Source of the DNA: a virus
Reading direction: 5' to 3' (one strand)
IMG/VR virus record: IMGVR_UViG_3300037140_000092
Span: 1-31,372 of that record
Length of the DNA: 31,372 nt
Part shown: positions 1 through 7,292 of the stretch, in pieces
Position numbering within the stretch: position 1 is the stretch's first letter
How the letters are laid out: each line of letters opens with the position of its first letter
The notes under the pieces: generated by a model
Told to the model about the DNA's origin: nothing
Databases searched by the model: none
What the model saw: only the letters and a program-made list of their open reading frames with translations
Translations under genes and position numbers: made by a program

Positions 1-45
1 GATGTTCGACTGGACAAGCTGTTCAGTGCTATTCCAAACGCCCAT
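1..45 (-). CDS. Partial gene, N-terminus only, runs off the left edge
   Basis: An ATG on the minus strand at 45 is preceded by AAGGAG seven bases upstream. The visible protein begins MGVWNSTEQLVQSNI and leaves the window. It is the next gene of the leftward late operon, 11 bases beyond the stop of the preceding gene. Its position downstream of capsid genes suggests a head-tail or tail protein, but 15 residues are too few to name it. Confidence 0.55.
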   Translation of the reverse strand, partial: MGVWNSTEQLVQSNI

Positions 46-56
46 GATCGAGCTCC

Positions 57-287
57 TTAGAGGTCAGCGCCGTATATCTCGGGGAGATCACCACCAAGTT
101 CCGGGCACGCGAACTTGTCCGCCGCGATGTGAAGGAACTCCGCGATTTCGCGCCGGGTCCAATTCTTCGTGAGGTCGATACGGATTTCGATGTCGGTGGA
201 ACCCGAAGAACTAGCGCTGGTCGTCAAGTCCTTGGGGATCAGACCGAGCGAGGTTCCGCGATTGGCGCCGTAATATGCTGAAGCCAT
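57..287 (-). CDS. Small late protein, unknown function (76 aa)
   Basis: I chose the ATG at 287 because TAAGGAG lies at good spacing before it. Longer upstream versions of the frame would run into the preceding gene, which ends at 298. The protein begins MASAYYGANRGTSLGLIPKD, is Ser/Thr-rich around residues 20-30, and has a charged helix-prone half containing a WTRREIAEFLHIAAD segment. There is no signal peptide or membrane segment. It lies in the block of small genes after the capsid gene and could be a virion component. I do not recognise the family. Confidence 0.7.
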   Translation of the reverse strand: MASAYYGANRGTSLGLIPKDLTTSASSSGSTDIEIRIDLTKNWTRREIAEFLHIAADKFACPELGGDLPEIYGADL

Positions 288-297
288 AGTCAACTCC

Positions 298-594
298 TTA
301 TTTGAGGCCGAATGAACTGCGGAATTGGTCAACGATCTTAGCGAAGGCCACTTGCAACTCATAGACGGAAGTGATGACCGCCAAATTGACATCGACCAGA
401 ACGGGGGCCGTAATAGCTGCGGCCGTGACGAGGGTCTGAACTGCCGCGATCTGGGTGGTCACAGTCGCGTTGGCCTCCGAGGCCGAAGTGCGCGCAGTGC
501 CCACTGCCGTGACAGCCGTAGTCATCGCCGTATACGCGGTGTTCAAATCGACCACCACCGGGTTGCCACTGAGCTGGACCGAAACGCGAGCCAT
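298..594 (-). CDS. Small Ala/Thr/Val-rich late protein (98 aa)
   Basis: The gene has an ATG at 594 with AAGGAT seven bases upstream. The protein is rich in Ala, Thr and Val and looks like one long amphipathic helix with heptad-like spacing (residues about 20-65), ending in a QVAFAKIVDQFRSSFGLK-like tail. It has no cysteines or signal peptide. Stop to next start is 10 bases. A strong GC hairpin lies just upstream. It is probably a small structural or assembly protein because of its place in the late operon. The family is not recognised. Confidence 0.7.
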   Translation of the reverse strand: MARVSVQLSGNPVVVDLNTAYTAMTTAVTAVGTARTSASEANATVTTQIAAVQTLVTAAAITAPVLVDVNLAVITSVYELQVAFAKIVDQFRSSFGLK

Positions 595-614
595 CGGATC
601 ATCCTTAAATTGGT

Positions 615-637
615 CCCCGGAGCCTTGGGCTCCGGGG
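615..637 (-). terminator. Strong GC hairpin between late genes
   Basis: A perfect 10-bp stem (CCCCGGAGCC / GGCTCCGGGG) with a 3-base loop lies between the 236-aa gene and the 98-aa gene. On the minus strand it is followed by ACCAATTTAAGG, so there is no real U-tract. It may be an attenuator or an RNA-processing or stability hairpin rather than a full terminator. Confidence 0.5.
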
Positions 638-676
638 TCGTTCTAACATCACCGATGTTAGTAGTGCAGACCGATG

Positions 677-1387
677 TTACTCGGCGTAGGTGAGCTGCGC
701 GAAGATGTTCGCGCCATGCTGCGTCGTCGCAGCCGTGATCACCTTGCAGTAGAGATCGAAGTACCCGGCCGCAGCCCACGGAACGCCAGTCGAAGACTGG
801 AAGCCCAGAAGGTTGATCAGCGGAGTTTCCATTGCCGTGAGCACAGTCGGGGCGCCCGAAACAGTCGGGGTGCCGTAGTTGGTAAGGCCGGCGAAGGCTT
901 TGGTCGAGGGCGATTGGTTTGTGAGCAAATCCTCGATCAGGATGGCTGCCTGCGCGGTTGGCTGCGCGATCAGCGTGCCAAACACGTCATTGAAGCCAGT
1001 GGAGGTGGGCACCGTAACCGTAGTGCCGAGGCCCGAGGCATTCGGAACGAGACCGCGGACGCCCGTCGGGGTGCCGTCAATCGTGCTGTCCGAGAACATC
1101 ACGCCAAACGACAAAATCTGAACTGCCGTGGTCACGGTATTGTCGATGATGCCATCGGTCCAGATGCGAAGCTTCTTGACCTTGGCGGTCGACGGGAAGC
1201 GCAGCAACTTGAACCAGGAGCCGGCATCCATGTTCGTGCTTGGAAACGCGAACATATCTTCGATCATCTTGACGCGCGCCGGGGCGCCTTCGCCCGCGGA
1301 GAGGGTCGGGACACCGGCATAGCCGGTAGCGGGGGCAACGTCGAGAACCGTAAGGTTCACCGCTTTGCCTGTAATTGTCGCACTCAT
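677..1387 (-). CDS. Putative virion structural protein (236 aa)
   Basis: This is the gene immediately downstream of the major capsid gene. The ATG at 1387 has AAAGGA about seven bases upstream. The protein is rich in Gly, Thr, Ala and Val with little charge, typical of beta-rich virion proteins. It contains an AFPSTNMDAGSWFKLLRFPS region and a PVWAAAGYFDLYCKVITAAT-like C-terminal part. There are no membrane segments. Position and composition suggest a head decoration, head-completion or abundant structural protein. Hairpins on both sides could set its level separately from the capsid. The exact family is not recognised. Confidence 0.7.
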   Translation of the reverse strand: MSATITGKAVNLTVLDVAPATGYAGVPTLSAGEGAPARVKMIEDMFAFPSTNMDAGSWFKLLRFPSTAKVKKLRIWTDGIIDNTVTTAVQILSFGVMFSDSTIDGTPTGVRGLVPNASGLGTTVTVPTSTGFNDVFGTLIAQPTAQAAILIEDLLTNQSPSTKAFAGLTNYGTPTVSGAPTVLTAMETPLINLLGFQSSTGVPWAAAGYFDLYCKVITAATTQHGANIFAQLTYAE

Positions 1388-1458
1388 TGGGTAGTCCTTT
1401 CAGTACGTTCTGGCTTTCGCCATCGACGACCTTGGGGGTTCCCAGGGCCGATAGGGTT

Positions 1459-1508
1459 CCCCCTACTGAGGGGGAAGTAGGCCGGCCCAGGAAAGTTCCC
1501 TGGGCCGG
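1459..1508 (-). terminator. Two tandem hairpins after the major capsid gene
   Basis: The 134-bp gap after the capsid stop holds two hairpins. One at 1482-1508 has a perfect 10-bp stem (CCGGCCCAGG / CCTGGGCCGG) and a 7-base loop. The other at 1459-1474 has a 6-bp stem (CCCCCT / AGGGGG). Neither is followed by a long U-run on the minus strand. They probably attenuate or protect the capsid mRNA 3' end. Confidence 0.55.
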
Positions 1509-1521
1509 TAAGATTTCACCC

Positions 1522-2481
1522 TTACGGGTTGATGTCGGCGCCGGTCGTGTCGGCGCAGTTGACTTGGAACACCTTGCCGAGCTGGGTACGGGTCGCACCG
1601 TACATCGCCTGGGTGTAGAGCTGCCAGGGCTCGCTCGACAGATCGAGGCGCTGGGAGACGTTGTTCATCAGGTCGCGCCAGATGCCGAGATAGACACCGG
1701 ACTTGACGAAGGAGACGCAACCGCGGGTCGTACCGACAGTGCTCTGAGGAACTCGTTCCATAACCACGATGTCGAAGCCGAGGAACCGCTTGAGGCTGCC
1801 GTCCTTGAGGACCGGCGCATCATTGTAGTCGCGGCTGACGATCTGCTGCTGCGAGAGCAGGTTGGCTTCTTGCTGCGAACCGATGATCAGCACGGCGCCC
1901 TCTTGATCGAGGTCAACGTGGAACTTGCGATACGCGCGCTTCAGCTCGATCAGCTTCGCCACCGTCAGACCAGTCGCGGCAGAGGCGCCGAAACTGTCCT
2001 GGATGATGTAGCCCATCGCAGTGTCAGTCGTGTAGTTAGTGGTGCTCGTCCCGAAAGCTTCCGAGCCGAGGTTGCCGGCATCGACGCCGGTAATCGAGGC
2101 CGCAGTCGCCGCAGTCAGGATGCTGTCGTCATAGGCGCGGCCGATCGCATTGGCGGCATTCTGAGTGTAGCCAGACTTCGGATCAACGATGGTCTGGAGC
2201 TGGTCGAAACCGTCCAAGAGCTGGTTCACGTCGAGTTCTGACGGGAACACCCAGCGTCGGACGAAGGTCGCCTGCGTGTTGTCCTTGGGAGCGAAACGCC
2301 CAGCGGGGGCCTTCGCGGTGATGGGCGCAATTTGCTGGATGGGCGAAGCCATCTTGCCAACGTGCGCGCCGGTATCGACGAAGCCGCGGAGCTTCGAACC
2401 CTTTTGCTGCAAGAGCAATTCGAGGTTCGTGCTGTACTGCGCGGTGTAGAGAGGGACTAGCCCTGCGTCATAGCTTGCCAT
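1522..2481 (-). CDS. Major capsid protein
   Basis: This 319-aa protein would form the phage head shell. It follows portal, Bbp19-like and scaffold genes in canonical head order. The sequence fits podovirus-type capsid proteins: an N-terminal LYTAQYSTNLELLLQQKGSK region, a long central part with AAIGRAYDDSILTAA, and a C-terminal stretch ending near YTQAMYGATRTQLGKVFQV. There are no membrane segments or signal peptide. AGGAG lies before the ATG at 2481. It has its own candidate promoter and structured leader upstream and two hairpins downstream, consistent with very high separate expression. The call rests on gene order, length and capsid-like sequence style. Confidence 0.85.
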   Translation of the reverse strand: MASYDAGLVPLYTAQYSTNLELLLQQKGSKLRGFVDTGAHVGKMASPIQQIAPITAKAPAGRFAPKDNTQATFVRRWVFPSELDVNQLLDGFDQLQTIVDPKSGYTQNAANAIGRAYDDSILTAATAASITGVDAGNLGSEAFGTSTTNYTTDTAMGYIIQDSFGASAATGLTVAKLIELKRAYRKFHVDLDQEGAVLIIGSQQEANLLSQQQIVSRDYNDAPVLKDGSLKRFLGFDIVVMERVPQSTVGTTRGCVSFVKSGVYLGIWRDLMNNVSQRLDLSSEPWQLYTQAMYGATRTQLGKVFQVNCADTTGADINP

Positions 2482-2554
2482 TTGAGGCTCCTGTTAGAAT
2501 AAGACCACGAGAATTACGATGTGGCCTTATCCAAAACAGGGGGCCGATCAAACC

Positions 2555-2589
2555 AGTCCGCCGCCATAGGGTTCTGACGGACTTTTTTT
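2555..2589. other. Hairpin in the capsid mRNA leader, terminator-like on the plus strand
   Basis: AGTCCG and CGGACT form a 6-bp stem around a 17-base loop, followed on the plus strand by seven T. Read rightward it resembles an intrinsic terminator for antisense RNA. Read leftward it forms a hairpin close to the predicted 5' end of the capsid transcript and could stabilise it. Confidence 0.4.
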
Positions 2590-2597
2590 CCGAAGGC

Positions 2598-2627
2598 ACT
2601 ATAGGCCAAGACGACCTATTATGTCAA
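2598..2627 (-). promoter_or_regulatory. Candidate promoter for the capsid gene
   Basis: On the minus strand TTGACA (2627-2622) is separated by 18 bases from TATAGT (2603-2598), a near-consensus sigma70-type promoter in the 193-bp gap before the capsid gene. The predicted start is near 2591, giving a leader of about 110 bases. The 11-base core GCCTATAGTGC is shared exactly with the candidate promoter at 5987-6015. Confidence 0.6.
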
Positions 2628-2633
2628 GAGATG

Positions 2634-2670
2634 CGCGAGCGCGTATAAAACTGAGTTATGCGCGCTCGCG
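2634..2670 (-). terminator. Long hairpin directly after the scaffold gene
   Basis: An inverted repeat of 15 pairs with one wobble (CGCGAGCGCG plus TATAA against TTATG plus CGCGCTCGCG) and a 7-base loop begins five bases beyond the scaffold stop. There is no U-run on the minus strand. It probably attenuates read-through from the portal-scaffold transcript just before the capsid promoter. Confidence 0.5.
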
Positions 2671-2674
2671 TATA

Positions 2675-3526
2675 TTACTTGCCAGCCGCCAAGAGGACGG
2701 TCTGAACCGCCAGCATCTCGCGGAGTTCGGTTTTGCCACCAGCCTGGTAGCGAGCAGTCCAGGCACTGTCGGAAAGCAGTTCCGCCTTACGTGCGGAAGC
2801 CTGTTCGCCAGACATCAAACCAGTACCACCGGGGGCGGTGTTACGAACGAAAGTGTCCTCCCCCATCTTGGAGCCGATGTTGAGAAACATCGCCATGACC
2901 TTGGCATAACCCATGCCGTCCATCTTTTCGAGGGCATCGACTTGTTCCTTGGAGACACCAAGGGCCTCAGCCGTCCGGCGAATAGTGAACAGGTTTGCCG
3001 CTTCATTGGCTCCCCAGTCCTTCTTCAAGGCATCGCGTTCGGTGTTAATAGCCGCAGTATTGTCCGCCAGTGTGGCAGCCGCCGCCTTCGCCGCATTCGC
3101 GACTACATTCTGCGCCAGGACGAGAGCCGCATTCTGGTTCAGATGCAACGCTGCCGCTTGCGCGCGCACGAAGTCACCTTGAGCTGGGTCAGCAAAAGTC
3201 ACCTTGGAGAAGTCATAAGCCTTGGCGTCCGAGGGGGCACCGAGGCGTTCGTAGAAAGATTTCCAGCCCGCTTCATCATTGGGCTCTGGGATGCGCGCCA
3301 CCTTCTCGGGCGGATGCCCGATCAGCTTGGCGGCAGCCTGGTGCGATTGCACCGCAGCCAGGGCAGCTTCAGTCGGGGTCTTCGTATCCCAACCGTGAGA
3401 TTGTAAATGGCCAATGAGGGAGGCTTCAGCCCCGTCATACCATTTTGCAGCAGGAGCAGCCGTTGTCGCCGCAGCAGTTGTCGCTGCTGGGGCAGCGGCC
3501 GTTGTGGTTGTGTCAACATTACTCAT
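2675..3526 (-). CDS. Scaffolding protein
   Basis: This 283-aa protein is helical and Ala-rich and lies between the portal block and the capsid gene, the usual place for a capsid-assembly scaffold. It has a low-complexity Ala/Thr N-terminus (residues 5-27), then WYDGAEASLIGHLQSHGWDTK and a PNDEAGWKSFYERLGAP segment, long predicted helices, and a C-terminal helix ending LLAAGK. The FYERLGAP-type segment is characteristic of phage scaffolds. Start choice is uncertain. The ATG at 3535 has AAAGGA only two bases away, and the ATG at 3526 has it 11 bases away. I took 3526, which overlaps the end of the preceding gene. Confidence 0.8.
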   Translation of the reverse strand: MSNVDTTTTAAAPAATTAAATTAAPAAKWYDGAEASLIGHLQSHGWDTKTPTEAALAAVQSHQAAAKLIGHPPEKVARIPEPNDEAGWKSFYERLGAPSDAKAYDFSKVTFADPAQGDFVRAQAAALHLNQNAALVLAQNVVANAAKAAAATLADNTAAINTERDALKKDWGANEAANLFTIRRTAEALGVSKEQVDALEKMDGMGYAKVMAMFLNIGSKMGEDTFVRNTAPGGTGLMSGEQASARKAELLSDSAWTARYQAGGKTELREMLAVQTVLLAAGK

Positions 3527-3833
3527 CGTCTTCATCGTCCTTTGGCGCTGTGGATGGTTGGAAACCCGACCCGTTATACAGCGCGAATAACTGGTTGTCG
3601 GTTAGATTGACGTGTTGCTGGATGCGGCGGATCATGTCCTGACGGCCGATAAGCCGCCATGTTTGGAATTGATCAGGGTCGGCCGGGCCCTGAGCGTAGC
3701 GCGAGAACTTCAGGAGATCGCCGTACATCATTTGGCCGGCCGGCGAAGTGATCGCCAGCTTGTAGGCGGTGGACCGATCACGAAGAAAGACCATCGTGTT
3801 GTCGATGACCTTCTGCACCGTTAAGCGTGCCAT
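3519..3833 (-). CDS. Bbp19-like small phage protein (104 aa)
   Basis: The pattern of SPAGQMMYGDLLKFSRYAQ, then GRQDMIRRIQQHVNLT and QLFALY matches the Bbp19 family first named in Bordetella phage BPP-1, which lies beside portal genes in podoviruses. Its role is unknown. The C-terminus is strongly acidic (KDDEDDE). The ATG at 3833 directly follows the portal stop (TAA ATG), and its GGAGG lies inside the last portal codons, so translation is probably coupled to portal. The family call rests on recognised motif layout and position. Confidence 0.7.
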   Translation of the reverse strand: MARLTVQKVIDNTMVFLRDRSTAYKLAITSPAGQMMYGDLLKFSRYAQGPADPDQFQTWRLIGRQDMIRRIQQHVNLTDNQLFALYNGSGFQPSTAPKDDEDDE

Positions 3834-5585
3834 TTACATTCCTCCAGGTTGTGGTCCTTGCTGTGGTTGCGGGCCACCCATGCCACCTTGGCCAGGGGCT
3901 ACGCCGGGTTCGTTCTTGTGAACAACGGCCTGTGCTTTGATCATCGCGGCCTGCGCCGGCAGCGCTTGGATTTGCTGCTGCGCCTGCTGCGCCTTGGCGC
4001 GGTTCTGGCGCTTGGCCATGATCTCTTGTGCCGTGGCCATCCAGCTTTCCGGCACAGCCTGGATTTCCGCAATGGCTGGAATGGCTTTGTCGAAATTGAA
4101 TGGATCAAGAAGGCTCGGGTCACCAGTGATATTCACCAGTTCTTTAACACTTTCCACCGTGCGTATAAAGCCCGAGGCTTCTTGTGCCTTCATGGCCCGA
4201 GAAATTGGGGACGTGTACTCGACTTCGTATTCGGCCTTCGCCTCGATCAACTCTTGCGGAGGCGGCGGCAGCAGGCGAAGCTGAACCATCAGGTCCAACT
4301 CGCGCTCGATCAGTGGGCCGAGGTATTCGGATTGCTGGCGGCCAATCGTGGGCGCCAGGAGGATGCCCTTTTCATTGGTGCGCTCGATCACTTCGGTCGC
4401 CGTCATCTGCGGCGTCTCGGTCATGATCTGGAACAGCAGCACAAGGAAGGCGTCCTTGATGATGGCCACTTCCATGTCCATCATTTTTTCGGTGATCTGA
4501 ATTTGTCCTGAAGGAAGAATGCCGACGAGGGGTTTGCCGTCAGGCGACATGCCCCCCTTGTTCATTGCTCCAGGTCGGAGCGATAGATCGAACAATCCAT
4601 CGTCGGCTGTTAGTAGTACAGGATCACTCGCTCGGTGGCCTTGTTTGAGGAACACCCGCTTCTCTGCATTGAGGGTCTTGAGCGAGGGCAGAACTTGCAT
4701 CGCAGGAGAACGACCGTACACTTCCCCAGGGGCCTGCGTGTACCGAGTGATCGGAAGTGGGAACGTGCGGTAGCCGCCTTCACTCAACAGCGTGTGGCTG
4801 GTGAGGCAGATGTAATACGAAGCATAGGGCATCTTCTTCGCGGCCAGGCTCTTGGGGTCCCAGTCGTACCGAGGAACGACGCGATGAATGAAATCAAACT
4901 TGGTCTGGCTGCGCTGATCGAGCGCGGCCTGGAGCTGCGGCGGGAAACTTTCCGGGAATTGTTTCTTGGCCTGGTCAGCCGTCAACCGGAACCACCGGAC
5001 AAAGCCATCGACTCTCCCCTGGTGATTTTCGCGTATATATAGTTCCCCAAGTGGGATGGCTTTGTACCTTAATCCCCGCTTGCCTTCCAGTGAATGCAAT
5101 TTGTCCACAAACATGCCACTCGTGCCATAGGCGCCGAGGCCCTGGAAGATCATCTGATTTTGAGAAGCGAAGTTCGCCGTATCGGTATACCGGGCTTTGA
5201 ACATCGCGTGTTGTGCTTGCTCTGTCCATAGGCGCACCTTTCGGTTCTTCATGAGCTGCTTGGGGAAACTGAGCCCATGCCAAAACATATTGCGCGGCGT
5301 CAGCAGACTGTCGCAGATGGCAGAGAATTTGTCGAGTGCGAGCTGACCATTGCTGTCAACCTGGCGGTCGGTTTTCTTCATGCCAGGCCAATTGGCTGTG
5401 CCGAAGAAGAACGTATTGCGGTGGGCAGGGATCAGGAGGGCAGCGATTTCTTCGCACTGCTCGGCAGTGGCGGAACGCCAGGACTGCATTTCTGCGAACT
5501 CACGCAGACTGTCAATCACGATGTCTTGCGCGCGGCCGTTCTGCATCATCGCGGTTGCAGTGATCTCTTTGAGTTCGTCGGCCAT
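3834..5585 (-). CDS. Portal / head-to-tail connector protein
   Basis: This 583-aa protein forms the dodecameric ring through which DNA enters and leaves the head. Length and sequence match the podovirus head-to-tail connector family (T7 gp8 type, usually 500-600 aa). Landmarks are an N-terminal EIAALLIPAHRNTFFFG segment, DKFSAICDSLLTPRNMFWHG, a GTSGMFVDK stretch, and a middle part with VYGRSPAMQVLPSLKTLN, which is highly typical. The last 60 residues are Gln/Ala-rich and then Gly/Pro/Gln-rich. The ATG at 5585 overlaps the end of the previous gene (TAATATG) with only weak SD, suggesting coupling. Confidence 0.9.
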   Translation of the reverse strand: MADELKEITATAMMQNGRAQDIVIDSLREFAEMQSWRSATAEQCEEIAALLIPAHRNTFFFGTANWPGMKKTDRQVDSNGQLALDKFSAICDSLLTPRNMFWHGLSFPKQLMKNRKVRLWTEQAQHAMFKARYTDTANFASQNQMIFQGLGAYGTSGMFVDKLHSLEGKRGLRYKAIPLGELYIRENHQGRVDGFVRWFRLTADQAKKQFPESFPPQLQAALDQRSQTKFDFIHRVVPRYDWDPKSLAAKKMPYASYYICLTSHTLLSEGGYRTFPLPITRYTQAPGEVYGRSPAMQVLPSLKTLNAEKRVFLKQGHRASDPVLLTADDGLFDLSLRPGAMNKGGMSPDGKPLVGILPSGQIQITEKMMDMEVAIIKDAFLVLLFQIMTETPQMTATEVIERTNEKGILLAPTIGRQQSEYLGPLIERELDLMVQLRLLPPPPQELIEAKAEYEVEYTSPISRAMKAQEASGFIRTVESVKELVNITGDPSLLDPFNFDKAIPAIAEIQAVPESWMATAQEIMAKRQNRAKAQQAQQQIQALPAQAAMIKAQAVVHKNEPGVAPGQGGMGGPQPQQGPQPGGM

Positions 5586-5586
5586 A

Positions 5587-5775
5587 TTACTGTTCCGGTG
5601 AGGGCGAAGCGTTACCCAGCAACATCATCATGCCAGACGAACTAAGAGCGTCCGGCTTGATGCCCTTTTTCTTGCGTTCAGCTTCCTGCTGATCAAGCTG
5701 GGATTGCACCCGGTCACCAAGTCCCATGTCCATGCCGGACATACCGGAGAGGCCCACGTTCTTGGAGTTCATCAT
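5587..5775 (-). CDS. Small late protein upstream of portal (62 aa)
   Basis: The short ORF begins at ATGATG immediately after the stop of the preceding gene and ends against the portal start. The protein is Met/Gly-rich at the N-terminus (GLSGMSGMDMGLGDRVQ), then has a charged helix with DQQEAERKKKGIKPD and a second Met-rich patch (SSSGMMMLL). It has no clear membrane segment. Tight packing supports coding. The function is unknown, and no strong SD is visible, so translational coupling is likely. Confidence 0.65.
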   Translation of the reverse strand: MMNSKNVGLSGMSGMDMGLGDRVQSQLDQQEAERKKKGIKPDALSSSGMMMLLGNASPSPEQ

Positions 5776-5949
5776 TTACTTGAGACCCATCGAGCCAGAA
5801 ACAGTTTCGGGGGCGATGGAGCCCGCGGCGCCGGGGGCGGCCTTCTCGGTGCCCGTCTTGTACGCAGAGATCGCGGCCGTGTGGGCTTTGTAGAACGCAT
5901 CGAGATGCGCTTGCAATTCGGGTGGATTGCCGGGGGACTGTTCAGCCAT
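5776..5949 (-). CDS. Small late protein (57 aa)
   Basis: I chose the ATG at 5949. GGAG lies nine bases upstream, and the only longer in-frame start (GTG at 5988) falls inside the -10 box of the candidate promoter. The protein is Ala/Gly/Pro-rich with an early helix (PPELQAHLDAFYKAHTAAI). It has no cysteines or membrane segment. It is the first gene of the promoter-led unit that continues into portal. Family not recognised. Confidence 0.65.
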   Translation of the reverse strand: MAEQSPGNPPELQAHLDAFYKAHTAAISAYKTGTEKAAPGAAGSIAPETVSGSMGLK

Positions 5950-5986
5950 AGGGATGTGCTCCGCGCAAGAATGTTGCGTTTCGAGC

Positions 5987-6015
5987 ACTATAGGCTAATT
6001 TTATTGCGCGGTCAA
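5987..6015 (-). promoter_or_regulatory. Candidate promoter upstream of the portal unit
   Basis: On the minus strand TTGACC (6015-6010), 17 bases, TATAGT (5992-5987). The predicted start is near 5981, giving a leader of about 31 bases before the ATG at 5949. It shares the exact 11-base GCCTATAGTGC with the capsid promoter. It overlaps only the last codons of the 74-aa gene. Confidence 0.55.
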
Positions 6016-6236
6016 TGCCGGGGCCGGCGCCGAGCCTTGTGGTGTGGAGGGCGCAAGCACCTCCTCCCGAACGCAATCTGCGCGGGCGTAGCCGCAGCTA
6101 CATAGGAGGCCAACAGATCGGGGGACATATTCTTCACTGCCCAGCGCACCTGCGAGCATGTGAGTGCGCTTGCACTTCCGGCGAAGCCAATCAAAAAAGC
6201 CAGGGCCAGAATACATTTTACTTGTACTGCGGGCAC
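6012..6236 (-). CDS. Small secreted protein of the lysis region (74 aa)
   Basis: The start is a GTG at 6236 with GGGAG nine bases upstream, overlapping the end of the lipoprotein gene by 19 bases. Residues 1-24 form a classical signal peptide (VKCILALAFLIGFAGSASA). The mature part starts LTCSQVRWAVKNMSPDLLAS and includes GRRCL, so two cysteines could form a disulfide in the periplasm. The tail is very basic (HHKARRRPRH). Short secreted proteins with a TCxxVR...RRCL pattern are common in phages of alphaproteobacteria, with unknown function. Its place after lysozyme and lipoprotein suggests an envelope role. Confidence 0.65.
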   Translation of the reverse strand: MPAVQVKCILALAFLIGFAGSASALTCSQVRWAVKNMSPDLLASYVAAATPAQIAFGRRCLRPPHHKARRRPRH

Positions 6237-6454
6237 TTGAGTTTTCTCCCGATCTCATTGCGCTGGTGAATATCGAGAGCCAGTAGGTAAGCAGCGTAGC
6301 GTTGCGACATTTTGTTGCGCGTGTTGTAGGAGATTGGGCCAACCAGGGCGGCGCAGATTGGTGCGATGCTGCTCGGAGGCAGGTCCTTCACATCACAGCC
6401 TGATAAGGCAAACCCTATAATCAGGGCACAACCTGATAAGATAAAGCTTCTCAT
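6218..6454 (-). CDS. Small lipoprotein, candidate outer-membrane spanin subunit (78 aa)
   Basis: I chose the ATG at 6454, with AAGGG about eight bases upstream and the stop of the preceding gene one base away (TGA A ATG). The N-terminus is a lipoprotein signal with lipobox LSGC, giving Cys20 as the lipidated residue. The mature part is 59 residues: DVKDLPPSSIAPICAALVG, then a charged helical part ending RKLKCPQYK. A lipoprotein after lysozyme and a membrane protein fits an Rz1-like o-spanin, but there is no proline-rich stretch and no overlapping-frame arrangement. The spanin role is inference only. Confidence 0.65.
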   Translation of the reverse strand: MRSFILSGCALIIGFALSGCDVKDLPPSSIAPICAALVGPISYNTRNKMSQRYAAYLLALDIHQRNEIGRKLKCPQYK

Positions 6455-6455
6455 T

Positions 6456-6803
6456 TCAGTTTCCCTTCCGGTCCCATCGATCCCGCGGAGCCTTATGGCT
6501 CGCGGCCGGCTTCGGGGTCGTCTGCGTAACAATCTTCTCCACCGCCTTGTCCAGTACCGCCTGTTTGGCCTGCCACTGCAAGTTGGTGTCGTGCTGAATG
6601 TGGGCTCCCCACAGGAGCATCGCTATGAGAAGCGCTGCCGCCCATAACAGGTCCGCGCGGAACTTCGTGAGGAAAGGTCCGACCACCGGGATAAACTGGG
6701 ACAAAAAGGCCAGGGCAATCAGGCCCCCAGCGAGTACCGAGAGAGCACTGTAATCGGCAACCAGATGGCCGATCCCAGCGACGGCAAGTTTGAGGGCTAT
6801 CAT
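6456..6803 (-). CDS. Two-helix membrane protein of the lysis cassette (115 aa)
   Basis: The ATG at 6803 follows the lysozyme stop directly (TGA ATG) with GGAG six bases upstream. Hydrophobic segments lie at about residues 19-46 (ALSVLAGGLIALAFLSQFIP) and 52-66 (LLWAAALLIAMLLWG). A charged helical tail (QAKQAVLDKAVEKIVTQ) and a basic end follow. It lies between lysozyme and lipoprotein genes, so it may be a holin, a pinholin-like protein or an inner-membrane spanin. A separate holin-like gene sits at 29826-30173. The sequence alone does not decide. Confidence 0.65.
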   Translation of the reverse strand: MIALKLAVAGIGHLVADYSALSVLAGGLIALAFLSQFIPVVGPFLTKFRADLLWAAALLIAMLLWGAHIQHDTNLQWQAKQAVLDKAVEKIVTQTTPKPAASHKAPRDRWDRKGN

Positions 6804-7292
6804 TCAATTCTCCATTAGGCAATAGGTTCGCTCCGCACGGCGCCTGTTCTCCAACCCCTGAAGCACCCGATGGTTCGCCACATCGTACTTCATAAAATCG
6901 TTGCAGGCCATGACCGTCATGCCGTCATTCATGTCCCGCTTGATGCTCGATTTCTTCAGTGTACCCTCCCCTTCGTTGTATGTAAAGGACAAAACCGCCG
7001 AATAGCGGTGGGGAGGCATGGCCACCTTGATCTGTCGGTCGACCATTCGCAGGTAGCGGGGGAGTTCGCCGCGCAACAATCTGGCGCACTCGGCGTCAGA
7101 AAAGACCTCACCAACCCGTACATCAGGGTTGTCATAGTTCGTAAGGCCGTTGCAATACGTGATAACCCCTGACGGGTCAATGGCTTGGTGGCGGGCAACA
7201 TGGTCGATGCCTTCCCATAACCCAAGAAAAGGGATCGTGATGGCGAGGACGGCGGCGACTGGGCCGGAACTTCTAGGGGCTGGGGTGTCCAT
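6804..7292 (-). CDS. Endolysin, GH24 lysozyme, possibly signal-anchored
   Basis: This 162-aa muramidase would cleave peptidoglycan at lysis. Visible motifs are Glu27 in LWEGID as candidate catalytic acid, then Asp39 and Thr45 in IDPSGVITYCNGLT, matching the E...D-x5-T layout of R21/P22-type lysozymes. The E-to-D gap is three residues longer than usual. Further on are SAVLSFTYNEGEG and a C-terminal GLENRRRAERTYC helix. Residues 12-26 (VAAVLAITIPFLGLW) are moderately hydrophobic and sit just before the catalytic Glu, as in signal-anchor-release endolysins. GGAGG precedes the ATG at 7292. Lysozyme call firm; secretion mode inferred. Confidence 0.88.
   Translation of the reverse strand: MDTPAPRSSGPVAAVLAITIPFLGLWEGIDHVARHQAIDPSGVITYCNGLTNYDNPDVRVGEVFSDAECARLLRGELPRYLRMVDRQIKVAMPPHRYSAVLSFTYNEGEGTLKKSSIKRDMNDGMTVMACNDFMKYDVANHRVLQGLENRRRAERTYCLMEN

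Noticed and set aside
674-1480. Long plus-strand open frames opposite the structural genes (also 1375-2241).
   Set aside because: No SD, no domain, Arg/Gly-rich composition typical of antisense frames, and full overlap with well-supported minus-strand genes.
2596-2606. CACTATAGG on the plus strand here and at 5986-5994 resembles the core of T7 RNA polymerase promoters.
   Set aside because: The orientation would be antisense to all late genes, the upstream TAATACGACT part is missing, and no phage RNA polymerase gene is visible. The same bases read leftward form good sigma70-type -10 boxes.
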